Shown in pieces: positions 8,313 to 16,922 of a DNA stretch of 64,000 bases. The position numbers were made by a program, and so were the translations under genes. Position 1 is the stretch's first letter, and every line of letters begins with the position of its first letter. The DNA is from RHKX01 sp963820055 (GTDB lineage Bacteria > Actinomycetota > Thermoleophilia > Solirubrobacterales > 70-9): the NCBI GenBank assembly GCA_963820055.1, contig CAWFYJ010000003.1, positions 434,001-498,000 of the forward strand, given 5' to 3'. The notes under the pieces were generated by a model. That model ran no database searches. It saw only the letters and a list, made by a program, of their open reading frames with translations, and had not been told where the DNA came from.

Positions 8313-10916
8313 CTACTCCGCGGCGTCGCCGCCGTCCGCGGGCTCTTCGCCGCCGGACTCCTCGGCTGACTCGTCCTCGTCGGCACCCTTGGCGCCGACG
8401 CCGACGGGCTGCTTGTCCTCGCCGACCGGCTTGCTCGGCGGGATCAACTCGAGCTTGAGCGGCTGATCCTTCTCGTCGCCGGCCTCGTCGCGGGAGACCA
8501 GGACCGTGGTCCCCGACTCGATCGAGTCGGGTCCGGCCTTGAGCACCTCGTCGGCGAGCGGGTCCTCGATGTAGCGCTGGATCGCCCGGCGCAACGGGCG
8601 GGCGCCCATCGACGGGTCCCAGCCCTTCTCGACGAGCAGGTCCTTCGCCTCGTCGGTCAGGTCGAGCTGGAGCTCGTGCTCGGAGATCTGCGTGCGGACG
8701 CGGCCGATCAGCAGGTCGATGATGACCTTGATCTCCTCGCGGCTGAGCTTGTGGAAGACGATGACCTCGTCGATCCGGTTCAGGAACTCGGGACGGAAGA
8801 CCTTCTTGAGGTCGCCCATGATCCGCTTCTTCATGTCGTCGTAGGTCGTGCCGGTCTCATCGGTGACCGCGAACCCGAGCGGGGCGTTGCGGGCGATGTC
8901 CTGGGCGCCGACGTTCGACGTCATGATCACGATCGCGTTACGGAAGTCCACGGTGCGGCCCTGCGCGTCGGTCAGGCGTCCGTCCTCGAGGATCTGCAGG
9001 AGGATGTTGAAGACGTCCGGGTGAGCCTTCTCGATCTCGTCGAGCAGGAGCACGCAGTACGGCTTGCGGCGCACGGCCTCGGTGAGCTGGCCACCCTCGT
9101 CGTAGCCGACGTATCCGGGAGGCGAGCCGACGAGACGGCTGACCGCGTGCTTCTCCATGTACTCGGACATGTCGATGCGGGTCATCGAGTCCTCGTCGCC
9201 GAACAGGAACTCGGCGAGCGTGCGGGCGAGTTCGGTCTTGCCGACCCCGGAGGGGCCGAGGAAGATGAACGAGCCCGACGGGCGCTTCGGGTCCTTGATG
9301 CCTGCACGGGCGCGGCGGATCGCCTTCGAGACGGCGGTGATCGCCACCTCCTGGCCGACGACGCGCTTGTGCAGCTCCTCCTCCATGCGGACGAGCTTCT
9401 TCGTCTCGGCCTCGGTGAGCTTGAAGACGGGGATGCCGGTCCACATCGAGACGATGTCGGCGATCTCCTCCTCGCCGACGACGGGGCGGGTGCCTTCCTC
9501 GCCGGAGCTCCACTCCTCTTCTAGCTCGCGCTTCTTGGCGGTGAGCTGGCGCTCCTTGTCGCGGAGGTTGGCGGCCTTCTCGAACTCCTGGGCCTCGATC
9601 GAGGCCTCCTTGGCGCGGCGCGTCTCGTCGATCTCGTCCTCGAGATCGCGGTAGACGGGCGGCTGCGACATCGACTTGATGCGCAGCCGCGACGCGGCCT
9701 CGTCGATCAGGTCGATGGCCTTGTCCGGCAGGAAGCGCTCGGAGATGTAGCGGTCGGCGAGATCGGCGGCGGCGGCGAGCGCCTCGTCGCTGATCTTGAC
9801 CTTGTGGTGCTGCTCGTAGCGATCGCGCAGACCCTCGAGGATCTGGATCGTCTGATCGATCGACGGCGGGTCGACCTTGATCTGCTGGAAGCGACGCTCC
9901 AGAGCCGAGTCCCGCTCGAGGTACTTGCGGTACTCGTCGAGCGTCGTCGCGCCGATCGTCTGCAGCTCGCCGCGGGCTAGCGCCGGCTTCAGGATCGAAG
10001 CTGCGTCGATCGCGCCCTCGGCGGCGCCCGCGCCGACGAGGTTGTGGAGCTCGTCGATGAACAAGATGATGTCGCCGCGCTGGGTGATCTCCTTCATCAC
10101 CTTCTTGAGGCGCTCCTCGAACTCGCCGCGGTACTTCGAGCCGGCGACGAGAGCCGCCAGGTCGAGCGTGTAGATCTGCTTATTGCGGAGCAGCTCGGGG
10201 ACCTCGCCGCTGGTGATCCGGGCGGCGAGCCCCTCGACGACGGCCGTCTTGCCGACGCCCGGCTCGCCGAGCAGCACCGGGTTGTTCTTGGTGCGCCGGG
10301 AGAGGATCTGCATGATCCGCTCGATCTCGGTCTCGCGACCGATCACGGGGTCGAGCTTGCCGTCGGAGGCGAGCTTGGTCAGGTTGCGGCCGAACTGGTC
10401 GAGCAGCTTCGAGGACTTCTTGCCCTCGCCGGAGCCGGTCGAGCTGGAGCTGCCGGAGCTTCCGCCCTGGCGGCGACCGCCGGGGCCGGACAGCATCCGG
10501 ATGACCTCGTTGCGGATCTTCTCGGAGTCGGCGTCGAAGTCGAGCAGGATTCGGGCGGCGACGCCCTCGTTCTCGCGGACCAGGCCGAGCAGGATGTGCT
10601 CGGTGCCGATGTAGTTGTGGCCGAGCGACAGCGCCTCGCGCAGCGCCAGCTCGAGCACCTTCTTGGCGCGCGGCGTGAACGGGATCTGACCCGACGTGAC
10701 CTCTTCACCCGAGCCGACGATCCGCACGACCTGCGCGCGGACGCGCTCGACGGTGATGTCGAGGGACTCGAGGACGCGGGCCGCGAGGCCCTCCTCTTCG
10801 CGGAGGAGTCCGAGCAGGATGTGCTCGGTCCCGATGTAGTTGTGCTTGAGCGTCCTGGCCTCCTCCTGGGCTAGGACGACGACCTGACGGGCCCTCTCTG
10901 TGAATCTCTCGAACAC
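8313..10916 (-). CDS. clpC: ATP-dependent Clp protease ATP-binding subunit ClpC
   Basis: An 867-residue AAA+ unfoldase that feeds ClpP. The N-domain has the two Clp repeats (FTERARQVVVLAQEEARTL and FTPRAKKVLELALREALSL). AAA-1 carries Walker A GEPGVGKTAV, and the middle coiled coil around residues 410-480 marks ClpC rather than ClpA. AAA-2 carries GPSGVGKTEL and the ClpP-contact region. The GTG start (MFERFTERA) is preceded by an AGGTAGG-like site. The tail after ~residue 815 is long and acidic (EDESAEESGGEEP), longer than in mycobacterial ClpC. It stands alone as a single-gene unit. No clear CtsR or ClgR site could be assigned upstream. Confidence 0.97.
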   Translation of the reverse strand: MFERFTERARQVVVLAQEEARTLKHNYIGTEHILLGLLREEEGLAARVLESLDITVERVRAQVVRIVGSGEEVTSGQIPFTPRAKKVLELALREALSLGHNYIGTEHILLGLVRENEGVAARILLDFDADSEKIRNEVIRMLSGPGGRRQGGSSGSSSSTGSGEGKKSSKLLDQFGRNLTKLASDGKLDPVIGRETEIERIMQILSRRTKNNPVLLGEPGVGKTAVVEGLAARITSGEVPELLRNKQIYTLDLAALVAGSKYRGEFEERLKKVMKEITQRGDIILFIDELHNLVGAGAAEGAIDAASILKPALARGELQTIGATTLDEYRKYLERDSALERRFQQIKVDPPSIDQTIQILEGLRDRYEQHHKVKISDEALAAAADLADRYISERFLPDKAIDLIDEAASRLRIKSMSQPPVYRDLEDEIDETRRAKEASIEAQEFEKAANLRDKERQLTAKKRELEEEWSSGEEGTRPVVGEEEIADIVSMWTGIPVFKLTEAETKKLVRMEEELHKRVVGQEVAITAVSKAIRRARAGIKDPKRPSGSFIFLGPSGVGKTELARTLAEFLFGDEDSMTRIDMSEYMEKHAVSRLVGSPPGYVGYDEGGQLTEAVRRKPYCVLLLDEIEKAHPDVFNILLQILEDGRLTDAQGRTVDFRNAIVIMTSNVGAQDIARNAPLGFAVTDETGTTYDDMKKRIMGDLKKVFRPEFLNRIDEVIVFHKLSREEIKVIIDLLIGRVRTQISEHELQLDLTDEAKDLLVEKGWDPSMGARPLRRAIQRYIEDPLADEVLKAGPDSIESGTTVLVSRDEAGDEKDQPLKLELIPPSKPVGEDKQPVGVGAKGADEDESAEESGGEEPADGGDAAE

Positions 10917-11220
10917 TGCCTACCTGACCTGTCTTCCTGAAGTACTTGAGCTCGGAGCCGAAACCGATCGGCCCCGCCCGGACACTTGCCGGTCCCCGGC
11001 CTGGACGCTCCCCGGGAATGCGCTGCCACCGGAGATCTGAATCAAACTCTTCGGCGTTTGCATGCCGATCGATCAGCCCTCCGGTTTGTGGTTTGCGCGG
11101 ATGCAGAAGTATAGACGGGGGGGTCGGTCGGTCTGAGCGGTCGGGCGAGGGGTTGCGTTCCGTTCCCGCAACCTGCGGCAAGCGGGGCTCCGGAAGCGCC
11201 CGTCCGCGAGGCCGCGGCGG
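10917..11220. other. Non-coding gap with the clpC promoter
   Basis: About 300 bases between clpC (transcribed leftward) and the short plus-strand gene near 11.3 kb. The first ~120 bases upstream of clpC are less GC-rich than the rest (CTTCCTGAAGTACTTGAGC) and presumably hold its promoter. A G-run (GGGGGGG) lies near 11120. From about 11137 onward a plus-strand frame in phase with the gene at 11308 is open without a start codon. No RNA gene recognised. Confidence 0.4.
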
Positions 11221-11307
11221 TGGTCCCGGCGTTGGCGACGGCTGAAGTTCGCCGCCGAGCATGCCGACGCCGACCTGCCCGGCAACCCGAAGCGGGTCTG
11301 GGAAGGG

Positions 11308-11532
11308 GTGACCGGAGGCGCGCCCGGGGCGCTGATGCTGACCGGCGACGGCCGCAAGCGCGGCGACCAGATCGCCCTCGTCCGCGGCCCCCGCGGGCCG
11401 GTTGCCACGGCCGAGCTGAACGTCTCCGCGCCCGGGATCTCCGCAGCGGCGCTCGACGAGGCCACCGCCACCCTGCTGCTCGATCTCGAGACCGCACCCG
11501 AGCCCGTCCCGCCCACCGCCGCCGCGGGTTGA
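11308..11532 (+). CDS. Short protein of unknown function, 5' end unclear
   Basis: The GTG at 11308 gives 74 residues ending in a Pro/Ala tail. The same frame is open upstream to 11137 and, from about 11221, encodes plausible protein (WRRLKFAAEHADADLPGNPK) continuous with the rest. The true gene is probably longer, about 104 residues or more, but no ATG, GTG or TTG lies in phase there. Either a rare start (CTG at 11242) is used or a base is missing. The core VRGPRGPVATAELNVSAPG looks like an exposed beta hairpin. It may share a transcript with the exported protein 35 bases downstream. No family recognised. Confidence 0.5.
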   Translation: MTGGAPGALMLTGDGRKRGDQIALVRGPRGPVATAELNVSAPGISAAALDEATATLLLDLETAPEPVPPTAAAG

Positions 11533-11567
11533 GCGGACGCCAGGCCTTGATGTAGGGTCCGCGCCGG

Positions 11568-12176
11568 ATGGGACGGTTGCGAATCTCCTTGCCGCTCTCG
11601 GCGGCCGCGGCGATCGTCGCCGCCCTCCTCCTCGCCGGTGGCCCGGCGGCTGCGAGCCCGGCCGGCAATGAGGTCGCCCGCGCCGGCTTCGTCAAGCACT
11701 CGGGACCGAACTGGGTCTGGTTCGGGCCGCGCAGCTGGGACGCCGTCTACAGCGCCTACGGGATCACGATCTTCGCGCCGGCACGCGATGGCTCAGCGAT
11801 CGACTACGGCGGCTCCAGCATCCTCTGCGACGGCGCGCCGCCGCAGCACTTCGCCGGTCAGCGTCAGTCGTTCGCCAACAACCCCGGCCTCAAGCAGGTC
11901 CGGTTCCGCCGGGTCAGCAACGTCAGGCGGAACGGCGGCACCTACTCGCAGACGATGAAGTTCACCGCCCGCGCCAACGGCACGCCGATCGGCGGCACCC
12001 TCGGCTTCCAGTACGCCTCCTACGACGGGACCTATTGCTACGCGGCGGCGCTCTACAAGGCTGCCGTCGACGATCGCGACTTCAAGCAGTCGATGCGGAC
12101 CGTCGAGGCGGTCTGGGACCGGACCGCCTACAGCGGCCCTGGGCTTCCGATCAACCCGCAGACCGGGCTGCCTTAG
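11568..12176 (+). CDS. Exported protein of unknown function
   Basis: 202 residues with a signal peptide (LSAAAAIVAALLLAGGPAAA, cut near residue 30). The mature protein has two cysteines (SSILCDGAPP and DGTYCYAAAL) that could pair, and many aromatic residues (GPNWVWFGPRSWDAVYSAYG). The beta-rich pattern fits a small extracellular domain. The start is 35 bases after the preceding short gene. A large inverted repeat ~320 bases beyond its stop may end its transcript. Not assigned to a family. Confidence 0.8.
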   Translation: MGRLRISLPLSAAAAIVAALLLAGGPAAASPAGNEVARAGFVKHSGPNWVWFGPRSWDAVYSAYGITIFAPARDGSAIDYGGSSILCDGAPPQHFAGQRQSFANNPGLKQVRFRRVSNVRRNGGTYSQTMKFTARANGTPIGGTLGFQYASYDGTYCYAAALYKAAVDDRDFKQSMRTVEAVWDRTAYSGPGLPINPQTGLP

Positions 12177-12497
12177 CGGGCTGGGGCGGGTCGTGCCGGG
12201 GGTTCTCGGCGGGCGGTCCGGGCGGGCTTTTTGCGCGGCGGGTCCTGCCGGGGGTGCACCCATCGCGGCTGCGCCACCGGCATTGCTCGCTGCGAGGGTC
12301 CCTGGCGCCCCCGGGGGTGTGCCGCGGGAGCCGTCGGCTGGAGCTCGGGCGGGCGAGGAACGAGCGGAGGCTGAACGGCAGGCCATAGGCGCCATATGGT
12401 GGGCGAAAGCAGGTCCGCTCCGCCGACCCTGAGGCCCGCGACTGGTTTCGCTATGGAGAGCCGGTCGCCTCGGCCCCGCCCTGCGCGCAGCCCGCGG
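12177..12497. other. Non-coding stretch between convergent genes
   Basis: About 320 bases after the exported protein and before a large inverted repeat. Frames here are either short or of extreme Arg/Pro/Gly composition, typical of GC-rich non-coding DNA. I looked for tmRNA, RNase P and SRP RNA signatures and saw none. A GGGCGGGCTTTTTGCG segment near 12215-12235 could be part of a weak terminator. Confidence 0.4.
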
Positions 12498-12559
12498 CCG
12501 GGCGGCGTTGCCAACGGCCGAACTCCGAAGAGCCGGAGGCCGTTGGTAATGCCGCCCGG
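12498..12559. terminator. Large inverted repeat between convergent genes
   Basis: The arms 12498-12519 and 12538-12559 pair at 20 of 22 positions around an 18-base loop. The left arm begins CCGGGCGGCG and the right arm ends CCGCCCGG. It lies 19 bases past the stop of the leftward acetyltransferase gene and ~320 bases past the rightward exported protein. The natural reading is a bidirectional terminator, which in actinobacteria often lacks a T-run. A repeat element is the alternative. Confidence 0.6.
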
Positions 12560-12578
12560 CCGCCGCCCCGGCGACGGC

Positions 12579-13088
12579 TCAGTCGAGGTGAAGGTCGAAC
12601 AGCTCGACGTCCAGGACCCGCCCGAATTTCTCGCCGCAGCGCCGCTGGACGCCGAACGACCGGAATCCGGCCGCCTCGTGGATCGCGACGCTCGCCGGGT
12701 TCGGCTGCGCGATCCGCGCCAGCAACACCGCGACCTCGGGGATCGATCGCGCCCGCTCGACGAGATCGGCCATCAGGAGCGAGCCGATGCCGGCGCCGCG
12801 GCGATCGCGGTCGACGTAGACCGAGACCTCGCCGGTCCTGCGGTAGGCGCCGCGCGGCGACCACGGCCCGATTGATGCCCAGCCGACGACCTCGCCGTCG
12901 CCGTCGACCGCAACGGTGACCGGGTGGTGGGCGGCGCGCTCGGTCAGCCAGCCGGCGTCGTGATCGGGGTCGCGCGGCTCGATGTCGAACGTCGCGATCC
13001 CCTCCTCGACCTCGCGGTTGTAGATCGCAAATACGCGCGGCAGGTCAGCAACCTCCGCCGCCCGAACCGAGATCGATCCCGAGGACAT
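12579..13088 (-). CDS. GNAT N-acetyltransferase, phosphinothricin acetyltransferase-like
   Basis: 169 residues from the ATG at 13088 (MSSGSISVRAAEVADLP). An upstream ATG at 13157 would add a Cys/Arg-rich non-conserved stretch and is not used here. The acetyl-CoA site is clear: VSVYVDRDRRGAGIGSLL, with the GNAT Q/RxxGxG/A pattern. The N-terminal IYNREVEEGIATFDIEP matches the PAT/Bar group (YN..V....ATF.. pattern), which acetylates small amines or amino acid analogues. The true substrate is unknown. The gene stands alone, convergent with the exported gene to its left. Confidence 0.88.
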   Translation of the reverse strand: MSSGSISVRAAEVADLPRVFAIYNREVEEGIATFDIEPRDPDHDAGWLTERAAHHPVTVAVDGDGEVVGWASIGPWSPRGAYRRTGEVSVYVDRDRRGAGIGSLLMADLVERARSIPEVAVLLARIAQPNPASVAIHEAAGFRSFGVQRRCGEKFGRVLDVELFDLHLD

Positions 13089-13167
13089 GGCGAAAAGGCT
13101 AGACCCGCACGAAGTGCGGAGGCGGGGCCTGCACCCACCGGCCCGCCCCTCGTACAACCCGACCGGG

Positions 13168-13647
13168 TTAAGCGGCTTCGATCTTCGTGATCTTCAGCTC
13201 CCGGCTGCCGCCCCGCGGCACCTCGACGCTGACGACCTCGCCGCGCTTGCGGCCCATCAGGGCCTTGCCGATCGGCGACTCGTGGGAGAGCTTCTCCTCG
13301 GCCGGGTTGGCCTCGGCGGAGCCGACGAGCTGGAACTTGCGGGAGTCGCCGCTCTTCTGGTCCTTGACGTGGACGCGGACGCCGACGCCGACGACGCTGG
13401 TGTCGAGCTGATCCTTGTCGACGACGATGGCGCGGCGGACGCGCTCTTCCATCTGAGCGATGCGGGACTCGAGCATCGCCTGCTCGTTCTTGGCGTCGTC
13501 GTACTCGGAGTTCTCGGCGATGTCGCCGAACTCGCGGGCCTCCTTGATCCGCTCGGCGACCTCGCGCCGACGCGTGGTCTGGAGCTCTTCGAGCTCCGCC
13601 TTCAACTTCTCGAGACCTTCGGGAGTGATCAGGGACTCTCTGGCCAC
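13168..13647 (-). CDS. greA: Transcription elongation factor GreA
   Basis: 159 residues, the usual GreA length. The N-terminal antiparallel coiled coil (ITPEGLEKLKAELEELQ through RIAQMEERVRRA) carries the acidic tip FGDIAENSEYDDAK. Its Asp/Glu residues reach the polymerase active site to stimulate cleavage of backtracked RNA. The C-terminal FKBP-like domain ends ESPIGKALMGRKRGEVV. Monocistronic, and independent of the dus-coaX pair to its right. Confidence 0.96.
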   Translation of the reverse strand: MARESLITPEGLEKLKAELEELQTTRRREVAERIKEAREFGDIAENSEYDDAKNEQAMLESRIAQMEERVRRAIVVDKDQLDTSVVGVGVRVHVKDQKSGDSRKFQLVGSAEANPAEEKLSHESPIGKALMGRKRGEVVSVEVPRGGSRELKITKIEAA

Positions 13648-13762
13648 GGTTCTCGTACCTTCCTCGTGATCGTCCCGGTGCCGCCTGGAACGCCCCCGGA
13701 GACTAGAAACGCCCGATTTGCAAACCCCCGCGGGTCCGCTGGTCGGGCACGGCGGCGCGGAA

Positions 13763-14854
13763 CTATAGCAACGGCCCAGACCGGTCCCGAAACGCCCGCG
13801 GCCGACCGGCGGAAAGCCGCCCGGGGCCTCGGATCAGGCCGCCGCGAGCCGCCCGGTTGCGCAGGTCGCGGACCCGCGAGCGCGCCCCGTCGAGGTCCTC
13901 GAGCTGCTGGAACTCCGACGCCTCGCGGTGCGGCACGCCCATCCGCGCCAGGTACCAGGGGTAGAACTTGCGCAGGTAATGGGAGGCCCGCTCGGCGCCG
14001 AGGTGCTCCTCGGCGGCGTCGATCACCCAGAGCAGCTCGGTGGCGATCTCGTCGGGGTCGGGAGCCTCGGTCCGGCGCCCGGTCAGCTCCTCGAAGATCC
14101 ACGGGTAGCCGAACGATCCACGGGCGATCATCACCGCGGCGGCCCCCGACTCACGGTAGGCGGCGCGCGCCCGCTCGGCGGAGTCGAGCCCGCCGGAGAC
14201 GATCACCGGCACGTCGATCCGGCCGACGAGCTCGCGGACGAGCGCGTAGTCGGGGGATCCCTTGTGCTGGACGGCCGCCGAGCGCGGGTGGAAGGCGATC
14301 GCGGCGACCCCGGCCTCCTCGACGAGACGCACCGCGACACCGAGTCCCGACGTGTCGCCGGCGCGGAGTCCCGACCGGAGCTTGACGGTGACCGGGAGCC
14401 CTCCCCCGCCCTCGACCGCCGCGGCTGCGACCGCGACGGCGAGATCGGGGTCGGAGATCAGCTCGGCCCCGGCGCCGGTCTTGCGGACCTTCTTCACCGG
14501 GCAGCCCATGTTGAGGTCGATCAGGTCGGCGCCCGCTCCGGCGGCGACGGCGGCGGCGCCCCGCATCACCTCGGGGTCGGCACCGAACAGCTGGATCGCG
14601 GTCGGATGCTCGTCGGGATGGATCCGGAGCAGCTCCTCCATCGTGCGCTCGTTGCGGTAGTGGATCGCGTGGCTGGAGACCATCTCCGAGACCGCGAGGC
14701 CGGCGCCGTGGCGGCGGGCCTGCAGGCGAACGAACCAGTTGCCGATCCCGGCCAGCGGCGCGAGCAGGACCCGATTGGCGATCTCGACGCCGCCGATCGT
14801 GAACGGGGCGGTCAGCGGCGGCTGGGCCTCTTCGGTGGGCGCCGTGCCGGTCAA
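13763..14854 (-). CDS. dus: tRNA-dihydrouridine synthase
   Basis: 363 residues from a TTG at 14854 that overlaps the coaX stop (TTGA). The open frame runs further upstream, but that part is the shadow of coaX. The TIM barrel starts LTAPFTIGGVEIANRVLLAP. The catalytic Cys is in LNMGCPVKKVRKTGAGAEL, and FMN-phosphate contacts lie in VIVSGGLDS and VMIARGSFGYPWIF. The C-terminal helical domain has YLRKFYPWYLARMG. It reduces uridine to dihydrouridine in tRNA D-loops using FMN and NADPH. Translational coupling with coaX is likely. Confidence 0.93.
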   Translation of the reverse strand: MTGTAPTEEAQPPLTAPFTIGGVEIANRVLLAPLAGIGNWFVRLQARRHGAGLAVSEMVSSHAIHYRNERTMEELLRIHPDEHPTAIQLFGADPEVMRGAAAVAAGAGADLIDLNMGCPVKKVRKTGAGAELISDPDLAVAVAAAAVEGGGGLPVTVKLRSGLRAGDTSGLGVAVRLVEEAGVAAIAFHPRSAAVQHKGSPDYALVRELVGRIDVPVIVSGGLDSAERARAAYRESGAAAVMIARGSFGYPWIFEELTGRRTEAPDPDEIATELLWVIDAAEEHLGAERASHYLRKFYPWYLARMGVPHREASEFQQLEDLDGARSRVRDLRNRAARGGLIRGPGRLSAGRPRAFRDRSGPLL

Positions 14855-15615
14855 CTGTTCCGCTCCCAGATCAGCCGCAGGCCGGTCAGGGTCAGGTAGG
14901 AGTCGACCTCGTCGATCGTCTCGCAGAGCGGCGCGATCGTCGTCGCCATCCCGCCGGTGGCGATCACCCGCGAATCGTCGCCGAGCTCGCCGAGCATCCG
15001 GTGCACGATCCCGTCGACGAGCCCAGCGAACCCGTAGGCGAAGCCGGACTGCAGCGCCGCCTGGGTGTTGCGGCCGATGGCGGCCTCCGGCTCCGATAGC
15101 TGGATCCGCGGCAGCTTCGCGGCCCGCGAGGAGAGCGCCTCGATCGAGACCTCGAGTCCGGGGGCGATGACGCCGCCGAGGTACTCGCCGTCCTCGGAGA
15201 CGGCGTCGACGTTGATCGACGTGCCGAAGTCGACCGACAGGCAGCGACCGCCGACCTTCTCGAAGGACGAGACCGCGTTGACGAGCCGGTCGGAGCCGAG
15301 CTCGCGCGGGTTGTCGATGAGGATCGGCATCCCCGTCCGCACCGACGGACCGACGAGCAGGAAGCGGGCTTCGAGATGGCTGCCGCAGAGGCGCTCGTAC
15401 TCGGGCCCGAGCCGCGGCACGACGGTCGAGACGATCACGCCGTCGATGTCGTCCCAGGCGAGCCCCCGGAACTGCAGCGAGCCGGAGAGAGCGAGAGCGA
15501 GCTCGTCCGCGGTCGAGTCGCCGCGGGTGGCGAGCCGCCAGTCGCCGATCAGCTCGGCGCCGTCGAAGGCGCCGACGTGTGTCTGGGTGTTGCCGACGTC
15601 GGCTGCGAGAAGCAT
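14851..15615 (-). CDS. coaX: Type III pantothenate kinase CoaX
   Basis: First enzyme of CoA synthesis, phosphorylating pantothenate. 254 residues from the ATG at 15615 (MLLAADVGNTQTHVGAF), with the P-loop motif DVGNT. Substrate motif NPRELGSDRLVNAV and third motif GGVIAPGLEVSIEAL follow. The phosphate motif reads DFGTSINVDAV where the family usually has DFGTAT(T/F). The Asp and Gly are kept while the next residues differ. Its stop overlaps the dus start. Confidence 0.93.
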   Translation of the reverse strand: MLLAADVGNTQTHVGAFDGAELIGDWRLATRGDSTADELALALSGSLQFRGLAWDDIDGVIVSTVVPRLGPEYERLCGSHLEARFLLVGPSVRTGMPILIDNPRELGSDRLVNAVSSFEKVGGRCLSVDFGTSINVDAVSEDGEYLGGVIAPGLEVSIEALSSRAAKLPRIQLSEPEAAIGRNTQAALQSGFAYGFAGLVDGIVHRMLGELGDDSRVIATGGMATTIAPLCETIDEVDSYLTLTGLRLIWERNS

Positions 15616-15665
15616 CGGGCGATTGTCGCAACCACCGCGTCCGGGTTGCATCTAGGATCGCCGCG

Positions 15666-16418
15666 ATGAAAGCACGCCTCTTCACGATTCCCGCATCCCA
15701 TCCCGGCTGGACGGCCCGACTGCTGCTCGAGCGCAAGGGCATCCCCTACTCGAGGATCGACCTCGTCGCCGTCGTCTCGAAGCCGATCCTCCGGGCGGCG
15801 GGCTTCCCCGGCGTCACCGTCCCCGCCCTGCGGATCGACGGCACGAAGATCCAGGGCAGCCGTGAGATCGCCCGCGAGCTCGACAGGCTCGTTCCCGATC
15901 CGCCGCTCTTCCCGGCCGACGCGGCCGCCCGCGCCAAGGTCGAGGAGGCCGAGGCGTGGGGCGACGAGGTCCTCCAGGACGTCGCCCGGCGCCTGATCTG
16001 GAACCTGCTCAGCCGCGACCGCAGCTCGATACAGAGCTACCTCGAGGGTGCCAAGCTCGGCCTTCCCGTCTCGCTCGCAGCGAAGACCGCTCCGCCGATC
16101 GCGAAGGCGTCCGCTCACTTCAACAAGGCGGACGACGCCCATGCGATCGCCGACCTGGCCGCCCTCCCCGCCTTGATCGACCGGATCGACGGCTACATCG
16201 CCGACGGTGTCATCGGCGGCGGCGAGCCGAACGCGGCGGACTTCCAGATCGCGCCGAGCGTCGCGCTTCTGATGACGATGGACGACATCCGGCCGTTCGT
16301 CGAGGGCCGGCCGGCGGGCGATCTCGCCAGGCGCATCGTCCCCGGGTTCCCGGGTCACACCAAGCCGGGCTTCCCGGACGGCTGGCTGGTGCCGATCCGC
16401 CCGCGGGCGACCGCCTAG
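15666..16418 (+). CDS. Glutathione S-transferase-like protein
   Basis: 250 residues from the ATG at 15666. The N-terminal thioredoxin-like half reads MKARLFTIPASHPGWTARLL, with a cis-Pro turn (GVTVPALRIDGTKIQGSREI) as in GST family proteins. A longer helical half has the WLVP-like end. There is no Cys or Tyr in the usual active-site place (IPASHPGW). Actinobacteria generally lack glutathione, so the thiol used (or whether it is an enzyme at all) is open. It diverges from coaX with only 50 bases between starts, and its stop lies 9 bases from that of folK. Confidence 0.8.
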   Translation: MKARLFTIPASHPGWTARLLLERKGIPYSRIDLVAVVSKPILRAAGFPGVTVPALRIDGTKIQGSREIARELDRLVPDPPLFPADAAARAKVEEAEAWGDEVLQDVARRLIWNLLSRDRSSIQSYLEGAKLGLPVSLAAKTAPPIAKASAHFNKADDAHAIADLAALPALIDRIDGYIADGVIGGGEPNAADFQIAPSVALLMTMDDIRPFVEGRPAGDLARRIVPGFPGHTKPGFPDGWLVPIRPRATA

Positions 16419-16427
16419 CCGACGCGC

Positions 16428-16922
16428 TCAGACGACCGGGCCGAACGGCTCGACGCGCTCGCCGTCTCCGAGCGCGTCGAGGCAGTCGCGGAGCCGGGTC
16501 CCGTCGGGCAGGGACAGCTCGGGGTCGAGCTCGAGCAGCGGGACGAGGACGAACCGGCGCGAGCTCGCCTCGCGATGCGGGAGCGTGAGCCGGTCGGTTG
16601 CGAGCTCGACGTCGCCGAGGAGAAGCAGATCGACGTCGACCGGGCGCGGGCTGTGCCGCGGGGCGTCGAAGTCGCGGCCGGCCTCGGCCTCGACCTCCTT
16701 GCAGGCGTCGAGCAGCTCCTCGGGCTCGAGGTCCGTCTCGATCCGGATCGCCAGGTTCAGGAAGTCCGGCTGATCGAGGATCTCGCCGACCGGCTCGGTC
16801 TCGTAGCCGCTCGAGACCGCAGCGACGACGATGCCGCGACGGCGGAGGCCGTCGATCGCGGCGCGGACGTTGGCGACGCGATCGCCGACGTTCGAGCCGA
16901 GTCCGAGGTAGCCGGTCCTCAT
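16428..16922 (-). CDS. folK: 2-amino-4-hydroxy-6-hydroxymethyldihydropteridine diphosphokinase FolK
   Basis: 164 residues. Transfers pyrophosphate from ATP to the pterin in folate synthesis. Family marks: GLGSNVGDRVANVRAAI at the start, FLNLAIRIETDLEPEELL in the middle, and the metal/ATP motif RHSPRPVDVDLLLLGD (usual form R..PR..DlDlL) followed by LPHREASSRRFVLVPL. It overlaps folB by four bases (ATGA) and is last in the ftsH-folP-folB-folK chain. Confidence 0.96.
   Translation of the reverse strand: MRTGYLGLGSNVGDRVANVRAAIDGLRRRGIVVAAVSSGYETEPVGEILDQPDFLNLAIRIETDLEPEELLDACKEVEAEAGRDFDAPRHSPRPVDVDLLLLGDVELATDRLTLPHREASSRRFVLVPLLELDPELSLPDGTRLRDCLDALGDGERVEPFGPVV

Noticed and set aside
12177..12497. 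A structured RNA gene (RNase P, tmRNA or SRP RNA)
   Set aside because: None of their conserved sequence blocks is present on either strand.
13763..15742. A single 659-codon protein covering dus
   Set aside because: Only the last ~363 codons are Dus. The rest is the shadow of coaX. The TTG at the coaX stop is the sensible start.
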